The position numbers were made by a program, and so were the translations under genes. DNA of 64,000 nucleotides from Bacteroidales bacterium (GTDB taxonomy: Bacteria; Bacteroidota; Bacteroidia; Bacteroidales; Muribaculaceae). A model generated the notes under the pieces. The model worked only from the letters and a program-made list of their open reading frames with translations, had not been told where the DNA came from and made no database searches. Where the stretch lies: contig CAJTFH010000020.1 of the NCBI GenBank assembly GCA_910575545.1, forward strand, positions 1 through 64,000, written 5' to 3'. Of the stretch, positions 8,003 to 16,785 are shown in pieces (position 1 is the stretch's first letter; each line of letters starts with the position of its first letter).

Positions 8003-11000
8003 ATGAGCCTATATGCCAGCGCCGTCAAGCGGCCCATCATGACCACGCTATGTTTCGTGGCGGTCGCCATCCTCGGCCTTTTCTCGCTGTCGACCCTCCC
8101 TATCGACCTTTATCCCGATGTGGAGACCAACACAATCATGGTCATGACCACCTATCAGGGAGCGAGTGCACAGGATATCGAACAGAATGTGACCCGGCCG
8201 TTGGAAAATGCCCTCAATGCCGTCAACGACCTGAAGCACATAACATCGAAATCGCGTGAGAACATCTCGCTGATTACCCTCGAATTTGAATACGGCAAAG
8301 ACATCGATGTGCTGACCAACGACGTACGCGACAAGCTCGACATGGTCAACAGCGCGCTGCCCGACAACTCCGAGACCCCGATAATCTTCAAATTCAGCTC
8401 CGACATGGTGCCCATCGTGATGCTGTCGGTGCAAGCCGACGAATCGATGCCTGGGCTTTACAAGATTCTCGACGACGGTGTTGTCAACCCCCTGGCGCGA
8501 ATCTCCGGAGTCGGTTCAGTGTCGATTTCCGGTGCTCCCAAACGTGAGATACATGTCTATGTCGACCCTCACAGGCTTGAAGCCTACAACCTGTCGATTG
8601 AAACCATCTCCCAGATAATCGCCGCCGAAAACCGCAATATTCCCGGCGGCTCTTTCGACATAGGTTCCGACACCTACTCGCTGCGCGTACAAGGCGAGTT
8701 CACCTCAGCCGACCAGATGAAAAAAATCGTGGTAGGCTCGCGCGACGGACGCAACATCTACCTCAGCGACGTTGCCCGCGTTGACGACTCACTCGAAGAA
8801 CGGGCACAGGAAACTTTCAACGACGGACGCCGTGGCGCCATGATTGTAATCCAGAAACAGTCAGGCGCAAACTCGGTTGAAATCTCAGACCAGGTGTTGA
8901 AGATGCTCCCGTCGCTGCAGCGCCGCCTACCATCCGACGTGAAACTCGACATCATAGTCGACACCTCCGACAATATCCGCAACACCATCGATTCACTGGT
9001 GGAAACGGTGCTTTACGCGCTGCTGTTCGTGATTATAGTGGTATTCGCATTCCTCGGCCGCTGGAGGGCGACACTCATCATCACCATCACCATCCCAATC
9101 TCGCTTATAGCGTCGTTCATCTACCTGGCCCTTACAGGCAATTCGCTCAACATCGTGTCGCTGTCGGCTCTGTCGATTTCAATCGGTATGGTGGTCGACG
9201 ACGCCATAGTCGTGCTGGAGAACGTAACCACCCATATCGAGCGTGGAGCCGACCCGAAACAGGCCGCCATCAACGGAACCAATGAGGTCGCGGTGTCGGT
9301 AGTGGCGTCAACGCTTACCCTGATTGCCGTGTTCTTCCCGCTCACCCTCGTGACCGGCATGACAGGTGTGCTTTTCCGCCAGCTGGGATGGATGGTCACC
9401 ATAATGATGATTATCTCGACAGTGTGCGCCCTCTCGCTCACCCCTATGCTTTGCAGCCAGCTGCTCCGCAAAGACAACAAACATGGCAAAATCTACACAC
9501 TGCTCTTCTCCCCGGTCAACCGCGGACTCGACGCTTTCGACAACGGCTACGGCCGCTTGCTGGGCAAGGTCGTGAGCCATAAAACAGTGACGGTGCTGGT
9601 CTGCATAGGCATATTCATCGGGTCGCTCTGGCTTGTGCGCCGGGTTGGCACAGAGTTCTTCCCCACTGCCGACGACGGCCGGTTGCGTGTCAACCTCGAG
9701 CTGCCAATCGGCACACGTGTGGAAATCGCCAAAGAAACCACTGCGCGCCTGGCCAAGGAATGGCGCGACAAATATCCTGAAATAAAAGTGCTTAACTACA
9801 CCACCGGCCAGGCATCGTCTGACAACGTTTTCGGTTCGTTGAGCGACAACGGATCCCATATCGTGTCGATGAACGTGCGCCTGAGCGACCCCGGTGACCG
9901 CGAGCGCAAAATCACCGAAATCGCCGCTATGATGCGTAAAGACCTCGAACATTATCCTGAGTTCTCAAAATATCAGGTGAATGTCGGCGGTATGGGTGGC
10001 ATGGGCGGCCAGTCTACAATCGATTATGAAATCTACGGCTACGATTTCGCGGAAACCGACTCGGTGGCACAAAGGCTCGTCAGAGTGCTCAGAGGCATAA
10101 AAGGTGCTGCCGACGTGAGGGTGTCGCGTTCAGACTACCAGCCTGAATACCAGGTGGATTTCGACCGCGAGAAACTGGCTATGTACGGGCTCAACCTCCA
10201 GACCGCAGCCACATATCTTCGCAACCGCATCAACGGGGCTCTGTCGTCGCAGTTCCGCGAAGACGGAGAGGAATACGACATAAAAGTGATGTATGCCCCC
10301 GAACACCGCACATCGTTAGAGGATATCGAAAACATTCTGCTCTATTCGCCCCAGGGGAATTCAGTGAGAGTGAAAGATGTGGGTAAAGTAGTCGAGAGGT
10401 TCACCCCCCCGACTATCGAGCGCAAAGACCGCGAAAGAATCATAACTGTGAGCACCGTTGCCGACGGAGTGCCGATGAGCCGGATTGTCGATGAATCGCA
10501 GAAAGCCATCGATAACATGGATATCCCTGTAGGCATCAACATCCAGCTTGCCGGAAGCTATGAAGACCAGCAGGATTCATTCCGCGACCTTCTGACCCTG
10601 GCGCTGCTCATCATCATCCTTGTGTATATCGTCATGGCCGCGCAGTTCGAGAGCTACACCTACCCCGGCATTATCATGACCTCGCTGCTCTTCGCCTTCT
10701 CAGGAGTGTTCATCATGCTCTACATCACCGGCCACAACCTCAATGTGATGTCGCTCATCGGTGCAATCATGCTGATTGGTATCGTGGTGAAAAACGGCAT
10801 AGTGCTGATCGACTACATCTCGCTCAACCGCGAGAGGGGCATGTCGATACGCCGGGCGGTGATCGACGGCGGCCGCTCACGTCTGCGCCCCGTTGTGATG
10901 ACCACGCTGACCACCATCCTCGGCATGGTACCTATGGCCGTAGGCACAGGGCAAGGCTCTGAAATGTGGCGCCCGATGGGTGTGGCCGTAATCGGCGGTC

Positions 11001-11128
11001 TGACCTTCTCCACCATACTCACCCTGCTGTTCGTGCCTACGCTCTACTGCATCTTCGCATATGTAGGGGTCAAGAACCAGCGCCGCAAACTGCGCAAAGC
11101 CAAAGCTAAAGCCGCAACAGCCAAATAA
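8003..11128 (+). CDS. RND-family multidrug efflux transporter (inner membrane)
   Basis: The protein is a proton-driven AcrB/HAE1-type pump. Its 1041 residues show the full RND layout: TM1 near the N-terminus (IMTTLCFVAVAILGLFSLSTLP), two large periplasmic loops and twelve transmembrane helices in two halves. The proton-relay aspartates are present as GMVVDDAIV (D399, D400) in TM4. The TM11 segment (IGAIMLIGIVVKNGIVLIDY) has the usual Lys and Asn. The C-terminal tail is basic (NQRRKLRKAKAKAA). Substrates are unknown; drugs, bile salts or detergents are typical. The gene is third in a complete tripartite operon. Confidence 0.95.
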   Translation: MSLYASAVKRPIMTTLCFVAVAILGLFSLSTLPIDLYPDVETNTIMVMTTYQGASAQDIEQNVTRPLENALNAVNDLKHITSKSRENISLITLEFEYGKDIDVLTNDVRDKLDMVNSALPDNSETPIIFKFSSDMVPIVMLSVQADESMPGLYKILDDGVVNPLARISGVGSVSISGAPKREIHVYVDPHRLEAYNLSIETISQIIAAENRNIPGGSFDIGSDTYSLRVQGEFTSADQMKKIVVGSRDGRNIYLSDVARVDDSLEERAQETFNDGRRGAMIVIQKQSGANSVEISDQVLKMLPSLQRRLPSDVKLDIIVDTSDNIRNTIDSLVETVLYALLFVIIVVFAFLGRWRATLIITITIPISLIASFIYLALTGNSLNIVSLSALSISIGMVVDDAIVVLENVTTHIERGADPKQAAINGTNEVAVSVVASTLTLIAVFFPLTLVTGMTGVLFRQLGWMVTIMMIISTVCALSLTPMLCSQLLRKDNKHGKIYTLLFSPVNRGLDAFDNGYGRLLGKVVSHKTVTVLVCIGIFIGSLWLVRRVGTEFFPTADDGRLRVNLELPIGTRVEIAKETTARLAKEWRDKYPEIKVLNYTTGQASSDNVFGSLSDNGSHIVSMNVRLSDPGDRERKITEIAAMMRKDLEHYPEFSKYQVNVGGMGGMGGQSTIDYEIYGYDFAETDSVAQRLVRVLRGIKGAADVRVSRSDYQPEYQVDFDREKLAMYGLNLQTAATYLRNRINGALSSQFREDGEEYDIKVMYAPEHRTSLEDIENILLYSPQGNSVRVKDVGKVVERFTPPTIERKDRERIITVSTVADGVPMSRIVDESQKAIDNMDIPVGINIQLAGSYEDQQDSFRDLLTLALLIIILVYIVMAAQFESYTYPGIIMTSLLFAFSGVFIMLYITGHNLNVMSLIGAIMLIGIVVKNGIVLIDYISLNRERGMSIRRAVIDGGRSRLRPVVMTTLTTILGMVPMAVGTGQGSEMWRPMGVAVIGGLTFSTILTLLFVPTLYCIFAYVGVKNQRRKLRKAKAKAATAK

Positions 11129-11162
11129 TCTCCAAAAGATTGAAAACCTCCAACCGATAACA

Positions 11163-11456
11163 ATGAAATCGATATTGATAACATTCGACCAGGCCTATTA
11201 TGAGCGCATAATCACCGTGCTCGACAAGCTCAACTGCCGCGGGTTCACTGCCTGGAAAGAGGTGCAAGGGCGCGGCACCCACACCGGCGAGCCCCACTAC
11301 GGCAGCCACGCCTGGCCGTCGATGGCCTCAGCCATAATCACCATAGTCGACGACACCCGCGTAGCCCCGCTCCTCTCCACCCTCCGCTCCATGGATGAAG
11401 CCACCCCCAAACTCGGCCTCCGCGCCTTCGTCTGGCCCATCGAGCAAAGCATATGA
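11163..11456 (+). CDS. PII-like small protein linked to RND pump
   Basis: The 97-residue product (MKSILITFDQAYYERIITVL...) has the ferredoxin-like pattern of PII-type proteins: a first strand KSILITF, a helix ending in a short TAWKEVQGRG strand/T-loop-like segment, and AIITIVDDTRVAPLLSTLRSM. It lacks the classical PII T-loop and uridylylation tyrosine context. It starts 34 bp after the RND gene and is probably the last gene of the operon. A role in sensing a small ligand for the pump is inference only. Confidence 0.6.
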   Translation: MKSILITFDQAYYERIITVLDKLNCRGFTAWKEVQGRGTHTGEPHYGSHAWPSMASAIITIVDDTRVAPLLSTLRSMDEATPKLGLRAFVWPIEQSI

Positions 11457-11482
11457 TAAGTAAGTCGTCAAAATTTCCCCGT

Positions 11483-12178
11483 TTACTTCTGCATATGCCG
11501 GCAGAGGATGGCGTAGGATTTGGGGGTACCGAGGCAGGTTAGGATATCGCCGGGGGAAACGGTGAGGGATGTGTCGGAAAGGTCGAGGGTCTGGAGGCGG
11601 GTGGCATCTATGCCGAGGGTGTTGACGGATTTCTCCGGACGGGAGGCAGCAACCAGCTTAAGCCCGAACATTTTGTCGGGATCGGCAAGGTCGGAATAAG
11701 TCATCGACAGGAAATAGTCGGGCGTAGAGAACCGGATAATGAAATTGTCGCGGTCCACACGCAACGACTCCACCTTTGTGCCCAGGGCAAGCTCGTTAAC
11801 AAGGTCGTGGGCAGCGCGCTGCTCGGGAGTGATTATACGCTCGACTCGCATACCCTCGAGAATGTCGCGATGGAGTTCGTCGATAGCACGTGCATAGAGT
11901 CTGCGCACTCCCAGTTTGCGAAGCAACGCCACCGTCTTGATGCTCGCACCGAAATTTTCACCGATGGCGACAATGACAAGATCCACATTCTTCAACGGCA
12001 ACACCCCGAGGGAGGCCTCGTCGGTAGAATCGAGTATATAGGCCGTTGAAATATAATCTTTTATGGCATTGACCTTAGTGGCACTGCTGTCGGCTCCAAT
12101 GACCTCATGCCCCATGTCTGTGAGGTCTTTTGCGAGATTGGTGCCGTAGATGCCGAGTCCGATAATCAGGTAGCGCAT
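11483..12178 (-). CDS. TrkA/KtrA-type potassium channel regulatory subunit
   Basis: This cytoplasmic RCK subunit gates the TrkH/KtrB channel in response to nucleotides. The 231 residues start with a Rossmann fold, MRYLIIGLGIYGTNLAKDL (GxGxxG), with Asp-Ser at the second strand end (EVIGADSSA). A TrkA-C domain occupies the last ~90 residues (LGTKVESLRVDRDNF and the SLTVSPGDILTCLGTP hairpin). It starts 22 bp after the trkH stop on the same strand, so the two are cotranscribed. It is convergent with the efflux operon. Confidence 0.9.
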   Translation of the reverse strand: MRYLIIGLGIYGTNLAKDLTDMGHEVIGADSSATKVNAIKDYISTAYILDSTDEASLGVLPLKNVDLVIVAIGENFGASIKTVALLRKLGVRRLYARAIDELHRDILEGMRVERIITPEQRAAHDLVNELALGTKVESLRVDRDNFIIRFSTPDYFLSMTYSDLADPDKMFGLKLVAASRPEKSVNTLGIDATRLQTLDLSDTSLTVSPGDILTCLGTPKSYAILCRHMQK

Positions 12179-12200
12179 GACTGGATGTTTTGTGTCTAAG

Positions 12201-14063
12201 TTAGTTTATGATTATGTTATCGGTGGGGAATTTGGCAGGAGGGTCGGTATGGCTGCCAACGATGCCCACCAACAGGGAGATTATGCCTACACGCCCGAGG
12301 AACATCGCCACACTTAGCAGGATTTTTGATGCAACGGATAGTTGGGAGGTAATGCCGAGCGACGAACCCACTGTAAACAATGCCGATGCGGCCTCATAGA
12401 GCAGACTGCGCGTCGGCAGCTCCGGTTCAAGCCCCACAAGCACCATAGCGAAAAACACATAGGCCACAATCGACAGCCCTATAACGGCATGGGCGCGACG
12501 AATCGACGGCACCGACAGGGTGCGGCGGAAAGCCGTCACTCGCTCACGCCCTAAGATCACCGCTTTCAGATTAAGCAGCATAGTGGCGAGAGTGTTGATT
12601 TTTATACCTCCGGCGGTAGACTGCGACGCGCCGCCAATCCACATCAGCACAACAAACATAATCAATGTGATGTTGAGGAAACCGGCAGGATTCACCGAAG
12701 AAAAACCCGACGAGCGGGGCACGAAACTGTTGAACAACGACTGCACTATCTTATGCCCCAGCGGCATACCATAAAGGGCGTTGTCATACTCAAACAGGAA
12801 AAACAGAACAGAGCTGACTGCCACAACCCAGGCCGTTGTCACAAGCACGATTTTAGTGTTAAGGTCATAGATATGAGCCGGAGAAGAATAACATCCCCTG
12901 CGGAACATGCGGCACCATAGCGATCGGAGCCGGCGCACCACCGCACTCTTGAAATTCATCAACACCGGGAAACCTATCCCTCCCGCAAAAATCAGTACAC
13001 TCGCAATGATATATACCCATTGGTTCGATCTCAGCAACACAGGGTTAGATAGGCCTCCCTCGATATTCGAAAAGCCCGCATTGCAGAATGCCGACAATGA
13101 ATGGAAGGCAGCAAAAACCATTTCTTCTTCAATGGTCGTGCCCATCTCGCCATGGATGCACAAAAAGAACCCCACTGCCCCCAACGCCTCGATGAATAGA
13201 GTGAATCCAAGAATATAAAGCAATGTAGGGACCAGGGCATTGATGGTTTTGGAATAAATCATGTCTTTCACCATCAGCTGGCTGTAAATCGACGTGTTGC
13301 CGCTGAAAAACAGGGCGAAAAAACTCGTGAAGGTCATAACGCCAAGACCTCCGGCCTGCACCATAACCGCCAGCACCACCAATCCAGTGGGAGTGAACGT
13401 CTGAGACACATCAACAGTTGTCAACCCGGTGATACACACCGCCGAAGTCGACACAAACAGAGAATCAATGAAACCGATGCCTGAAACAGTGCATTTAGGC
13501 ATCATCAGTACAAGCGACCCTATCAGGATGAAAAACAGGAAACTCGCCGACATCAGCAACGAAGGGTTGGTGCGCTTGCCCACCACCGACATCACTCCAT
13601 ATGAAATATCCACCGCCGCATATGCCGCCAGGATGGCATATATGAACCGGTGGTTATAGAGAATCTTTTCCAGCACAGGAATCCATGGCGATTCCGGATG
13701 GGGATAAACCAGCGGAAACATAGTGACCAGCACTGCAATGTCGACCACCCACTTCACTATGCGGCTATCCTTTACGGTTTCTTTGAAATTCAGAGCCAGG
13801 TTAAAAAGTATATTAACCAGGAAAACGATATTGCACCCTGTGATGATGCGGTCTATAGTGCGTAGCTCATAGTCGCCATGATCAAAACCGAAACGCACCG
13901 TCAAAGCCGTCAGACAAGCCAACGAGGCAATCACAGCAACCACTCCAAGACCTTTGGCAACACTGCGTATGACAACCATAAAACGGCTCGTCAGCCTCAG
14001 ATAGCCATGACGGACTTTCTGAAACTGACGTGCGACAATATGCCTCCTTGCTTCCCCGGGCAT
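12201..14063 (-). CDS. TrkH/KtrB-family potassium uptake membrane subunit
   Basis: This is the ion-conducting subunit of a K+ (or Na+/K+) uptake system. At 620 residues it exceeds the usual 440-480 because of an N-terminal extension with four or five extra helices (to about residue 160), as in other Bacteroidales homologues. The channel core then begins at LLMSASFLFFILIGSLVLMMP. Selectivity-loop regions resemble the family: TSAVCITGLTTVD, ALSAFCNAGFSNIEGG-like and GASQSTAGGIKINTLA, each with the expected Gly. It lies between a DUF4923 gene (12 bp upstream) and the trkA-like gene. Confidence 0.92.
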   Translation of the reverse strand: MPGEARRHIVARQFQKVRHGYLRLTSRFMVVIRSVAKGLGVVAVIASLACLTALTVRFGFDHGDYELRTIDRIITGCNIVFLVNILFNLALNFKETVKDSRIVKWVVDIAVLVTMFPLVYPHPESPWIPVLEKILYNHRFIYAILAAYAAVDISYGVMSVVGKRTNPSLLMSASFLFFILIGSLVLMMPKCTVSGIGFIDSLFVSTSAVCITGLTTVDVSQTFTPTGLVVLAVMVQAGGLGVMTFTSFFALFFSGNTSIYSQLMVKDMIYSKTINALVPTLLYILGFTLFIEALGAVGFFLCIHGEMGTTIEEEMVFAAFHSLSAFCNAGFSNIEGGLSNPVLLRSNQWVYIIASVLIFAGGIGFPVLMNFKSAVVRRLRSLWCRMFRRGCYSSPAHIYDLNTKIVLVTTAWVVAVSSVLFFLFEYDNALYGMPLGHKIVQSLFNSFVPRSSGFSSVNPAGFLNITLIMFVVLMWIGGASQSTAGGIKINTLATMLLNLKAVILGRERVTAFRRTLSVPSIRRAHAVIGLSIVAYVFFAMVLVGLEPELPTRSLLYEAASALFTVGSSLGITSQLSVASKILLSVAMFLGRVGIISLLVGIVGSHTDPPAKFPTDNIIIN

Positions 14064-14075
14064 CGGTATTTCTGT

Positions 14076-14753
14076 TTATTTGACTTTTGTCAGCTCGAAG
14101 CCGCAATTAAGTCCGTCGTAGGAGTTGAGCATCGAAGCCACCGACTTCAGTGTAGACTGCCCCGACACCGAAGCTATAGAATTGACAAGGGTAATCAGTT
14201 TTGACGCGTCGAAAGTAATGGTAATCTTACTTCCGACTTTCTCTACATGAGCCTTGAATTGTCCCAACGGAATCTTGCCGGCAGCCTTGAACTGGAATAT
14301 AAAGTCTCCGTTTTCAGAGTCAGCATCTTTGGCATACGTTCCCGACAAAGCGCCACGTCTCAGCTGGAACTTGAAAGTGCCATCGTTGTTAAACACCGCT
14401 GTCAGGTTGTTGATACCGGCCTTGTCATAATATGGCGACAGTTTCTCGACAATCACACCCGATGCCGCCGCACCACCGGCCTTTTTCAGCAAATCAGAGC
14501 TTTTGAAGGCCACAGCCGGTTTGTTATACTTCCACGAACCCACAAGATCGGCTTCAGTCAGATTGCTTTTTGAAATCAATCCTTCAACAAGCCCCTGCAG
14601 ACCGGATAGCGCCGTGTTGCCACCCTTGTCATCGCCTGAATTTCCTCCGCCTAAAGCGCCCTTCAACAGATCAGTGATATCCGGAGCAGCCTGAACCGCC
14701 GGAACAGAAGCCATAACAATCAGGGCAGTTACTAATATAACCAGTTTTTTCAT
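14076..14753 (-). CDS. DUF4923 family exported protein
   Basis: The 225-residue precursor has a signal peptide (MKKLVILVTALIVMASVPAVQA) followed by a Gly/Asn-rich linker and a lipocalin-like beta region (LVGSWKYNKPAVAF ... TAVFNNDGTFKFQLRRG ... GDFIFQFKA). This fits the Bacteroidales family DUF4923. Function is unknown; the GSWKY motif suggests small-molecule or lipid binding. It is the first gene of a minus-strand set with trkH and trkA, spaced by 12 bp, though a link to potassium uptake is not evident. Confidence 0.75.
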   Translation of the reverse strand: MKKLVILVTALIVMASVPAVQAAPDITDLLKGALGGGNSGDDKGGNTALSGLQGLVEGLISKSNLTEADLVGSWKYNKPAVAFKSSDLLKKAGGAAASGVIVEKLSPYYDKAGINNLTAVFNNDGTFKFQLRRGALSGTYAKDADSENGDFIFQFKAAGKIPLGQFKAHVEKVGSKITITFDASKLITLVNSIASVSGQSTLKSVASMLNSYDGLNCGFELTKVK

Positions 14754-15084
14754 CTCTTTTTGATATTGTTAGTTATCGGAACATGCCGCCACAGAACGGT
14801 TCAACTATAAAACACTTTCCCCACGGCGGCTTTTTGTGCAAAGATACAATTTTTTCATCACCATAGTAATAAACATCCGTGGTTAAGTAAACCCCGTTCA
14901 CAGAAGTTAAGAAAATTAACGTTTATGATTTTTACGAAAGGTGAAAAAAGCGTAACTTTACGCAAATTTTTGTCAATGCGTGTGCATGTGAACCAAGGCT
15001 TGCATATTCCATTGGCAATTTAATGGATTACAAAGCGTTATCCGCTACGAAACCCGGTTGTGGGCCCAGTATACAGACAGTTCA
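14754..15084. other. Divergent intergenic region
   Basis: These 331 bp separate the DUF4923 gene from the outer-membrane gene at 15085. They hold a minus-strand -7 box (14839-14846) and a weaker plus-strand box TAACTTTA (14953-14960). I see no RNA gene or repeat. Confidence 0.6.
14839..14846 (-). promoter_or_regulatory. -7 box for DUF4923-trkH-trkA
   Basis: TATCTTTG on the minus strand matches the Bacteroidetes -7 consensus, 86 bp before the DUF4923 start codon. No clear -33 TTG is visible. Confidence 0.45.
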
Positions 15085-15819
15085 ATGGTTAGACGCATAA
15101 TTATATTTCTTGCAATCCTCGCCTCTGCATGGGTGGCTGCAACCGCCCAGGTGGAATTCAAACGCGGCCTGGAGCAGATTTCATTCATCCCTAAAGGGCA
15201 GTGGATTACAGGTGTCAGCGTGAGCTACTCCCAATCGAACCAGGATAAATATCAATTCCTGATTATCGAAAACATGTCGGGCGACACCTACACATTCAAA
15301 GTCAGCCCGATGCTCCTCTACTGCTTCCAAGACAATCTGGCGGCAGGTGGCAAATTCGCATATTCACGCAGCCGCACCCGCTTAGACAACGCCACCGTTG
15401 TCATAGACTCGGAAACAGACTACACCCTCGAAGGAATCTACAACATATCACACAACTATTCGGCATTGGCCGCGTTCCGCAACTACATCAGCCTGGGGCG
15501 CAGCCGCCGTTTCGGCTTCTTCAACGAAGTGCAGCTGCAGGTCGGCGGATCGGAGTCGAAACTGTGCAGCGGTCGTGGCGATGACCTCACAGGCACTTTC
15601 GAGCGGTCGTGGAATATCAACGTAGGCCTTGCGCCCGGCATGGTGATGTTTCTCAACAATTATTCGGCCATAGAGGTAAATGTGGGGGTGCTCGGTTTCT
15701 CCTACAGCCGCACCAAGGCCACAACCGACCAGATTTATGTGGCCGGCCGCGACAGCAAACGCGCCAACTTCAAAGTCAACCTCTTCTCAATCATGTTCGG
15801 TGTGGCTTTCTACCTGTAG
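15085..15819 (+). CDS. Outer-membrane beta-barrel-like protein (paralogue 1)
   Basis: The 244-residue precursor starts MVRRIIIFLAILASAWVAATAQ, a signal peptide. Alternating aromatic/hydrophobic strands follow, ending in an outer-membrane-style Phe/Tyr-rich strand (LFSIMFGVAFYL). It shares an ordered set of motifs with the next gene: F-I/V-PKGQW near the N-terminus, and RNYISLGRSRRFGFFNEVQLQ against RNYVGLGRGRRFGVFNEVELA. Function is unknown. A TTG at 15058 would add nine residues before the signal peptide, so I used the ATG. It is probably cotranscribed with 15854-16747 and the lipoprotein gene. Confidence 0.75.
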   Translation: MVRRIIIFLAILASAWVAATAQVEFKRGLEQISFIPKGQWITGVSVSYSQSNQDKYQFLIIENMSGDTYTFKVSPMLLYCFQDNLAAGGKFAYSRSRTRLDNATVVIDSETDYTLEGIYNISHNYSALAAFRNYISLGRSRRFGFFNEVQLQVGGSESKLCSGRGDDLTGTFERSWNINVGLAPGMVMFLNNYSAIEVNVGVLGFSYSRTKATTDQIYVAGRDSKRANFKVNLFSIMFGVAFYL

Positions 15820-15853
15820 CGCCACGACAGGCTTCAACCCAAGCAATGACACA

Positions 15854-16747
15854 ATGTTAAAGCGACTCAACATAATAACCACAGCAATACTTATCCTGAC
15901 GGCAGCACTGTCGGCCTCGGGCAAGAACCTCGTGGAATCAATAAACCCCTTTGAGAGGTTTGCCAAAGGAGAAAAAATACTGCTTGACTCGGCAAGCGTC
16001 AACGACCCCTCGCTCCATGAGCGTGTGATTGTCGGGGAAGACACTGTGAGCATCATCATCCCGCAGAAAAACTACGGCCGCTATGACCGTGGGCTGTTCA
16101 ACTTCCTGTTCGTGCCGAAAGGCCAGTGGTCCTTCGGGCTCATGGCCTCATATGGCGAGTTCAACACCGACGACATCCAGCTGCTGTCGATTCTGAAAAA
16201 CTTCAACATCAACATCAAAGCATACTCCCTGCAACCCTCGATTTCCTATTTTTTCAGCAACAACCAGTCGATAGGCATCAAGTTCAATTATTCACGTCAG
16301 CTGGTCGACCTTGCCGGTCTGACATTCGACATAAGCGACGACATGAGCTTTTCACTCTCCGACGTAAGCTATTATTCGAAAACCTACACATCATCGATTG
16401 CCTACCGAAACTACGTAGGGCTGGGACGCGGGCGCCGGTTCGGAGTATTCAACGAGGTTGAGCTCGCATTCGGCGCCGGTTCCTCCCGGTTCAAACGCCA
16501 CTATGGTGAGGATATCCGCGACACACGAACCGCCTCCATGACCGCCTCGCTCAACTTCTCCCCCGGTGTGTGCGTGTTCATCATGGACTATGTGAGCTTC
16601 AACGTGTCATTCGGCGTATTCGGACTGAAACTCCACCATGAGCGGCAAAGCACCAACGGTGTCGACGAAGGCACGCGGTTTTCAAGCGGAGCCAACTTCC
16701 GATTCAACATTTTCAACATAAATTTCGGCATGGCAGTGTTTATCTGA
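15854..16747 (+). CDS. Outer-membrane beta-barrel-like protein (paralogue 2)
   Basis: The 297-residue precursor (MLKRLNIITTAILILTAALSASG signal) is a tandem paralogue of the preceding product, with about 50 extra residues at the N-terminus containing LVESINPFERFAKGEKI. The shared blocks are FVPKGQWSFGLMASY, FSNNQSIGIKFNYSR and RNYVGLGRGRRFG. It ends in NIFNINFGMAVFI, an outer-membrane C-terminal strand. The start follows the previous stop by 34 bp. The long upstream extension of the frame overlaps the previous gene and is not used. Function is unknown. Confidence 0.75.
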   Translation: MLKRLNIITTAILILTAALSASGKNLVESINPFERFAKGEKILLDSASVNDPSLHERVIVGEDTVSIIIPQKNYGRYDRGLFNFLFVPKGQWSFGLMASYGEFNTDDIQLLSILKNFNINIKAYSLQPSISYFFSNNQSIGIKFNYSRQLVDLAGLTFDISDDMSFSLSDVSYYSKTYTSSIAYRNYVGLGRGRRFGVFNEVELAFGAGSSRFKRHYGEDIRDTRTASMTASLNFSPGVCVFIMDYVSFNVSFGVFGLKLHHERQSTNGVDEGTRFSSGANFRFNIFNINFGMAVFI

Positions 16748-16785
16748 CCATGGCAATCAGACCAGACCGCCACAATACAGACAGA

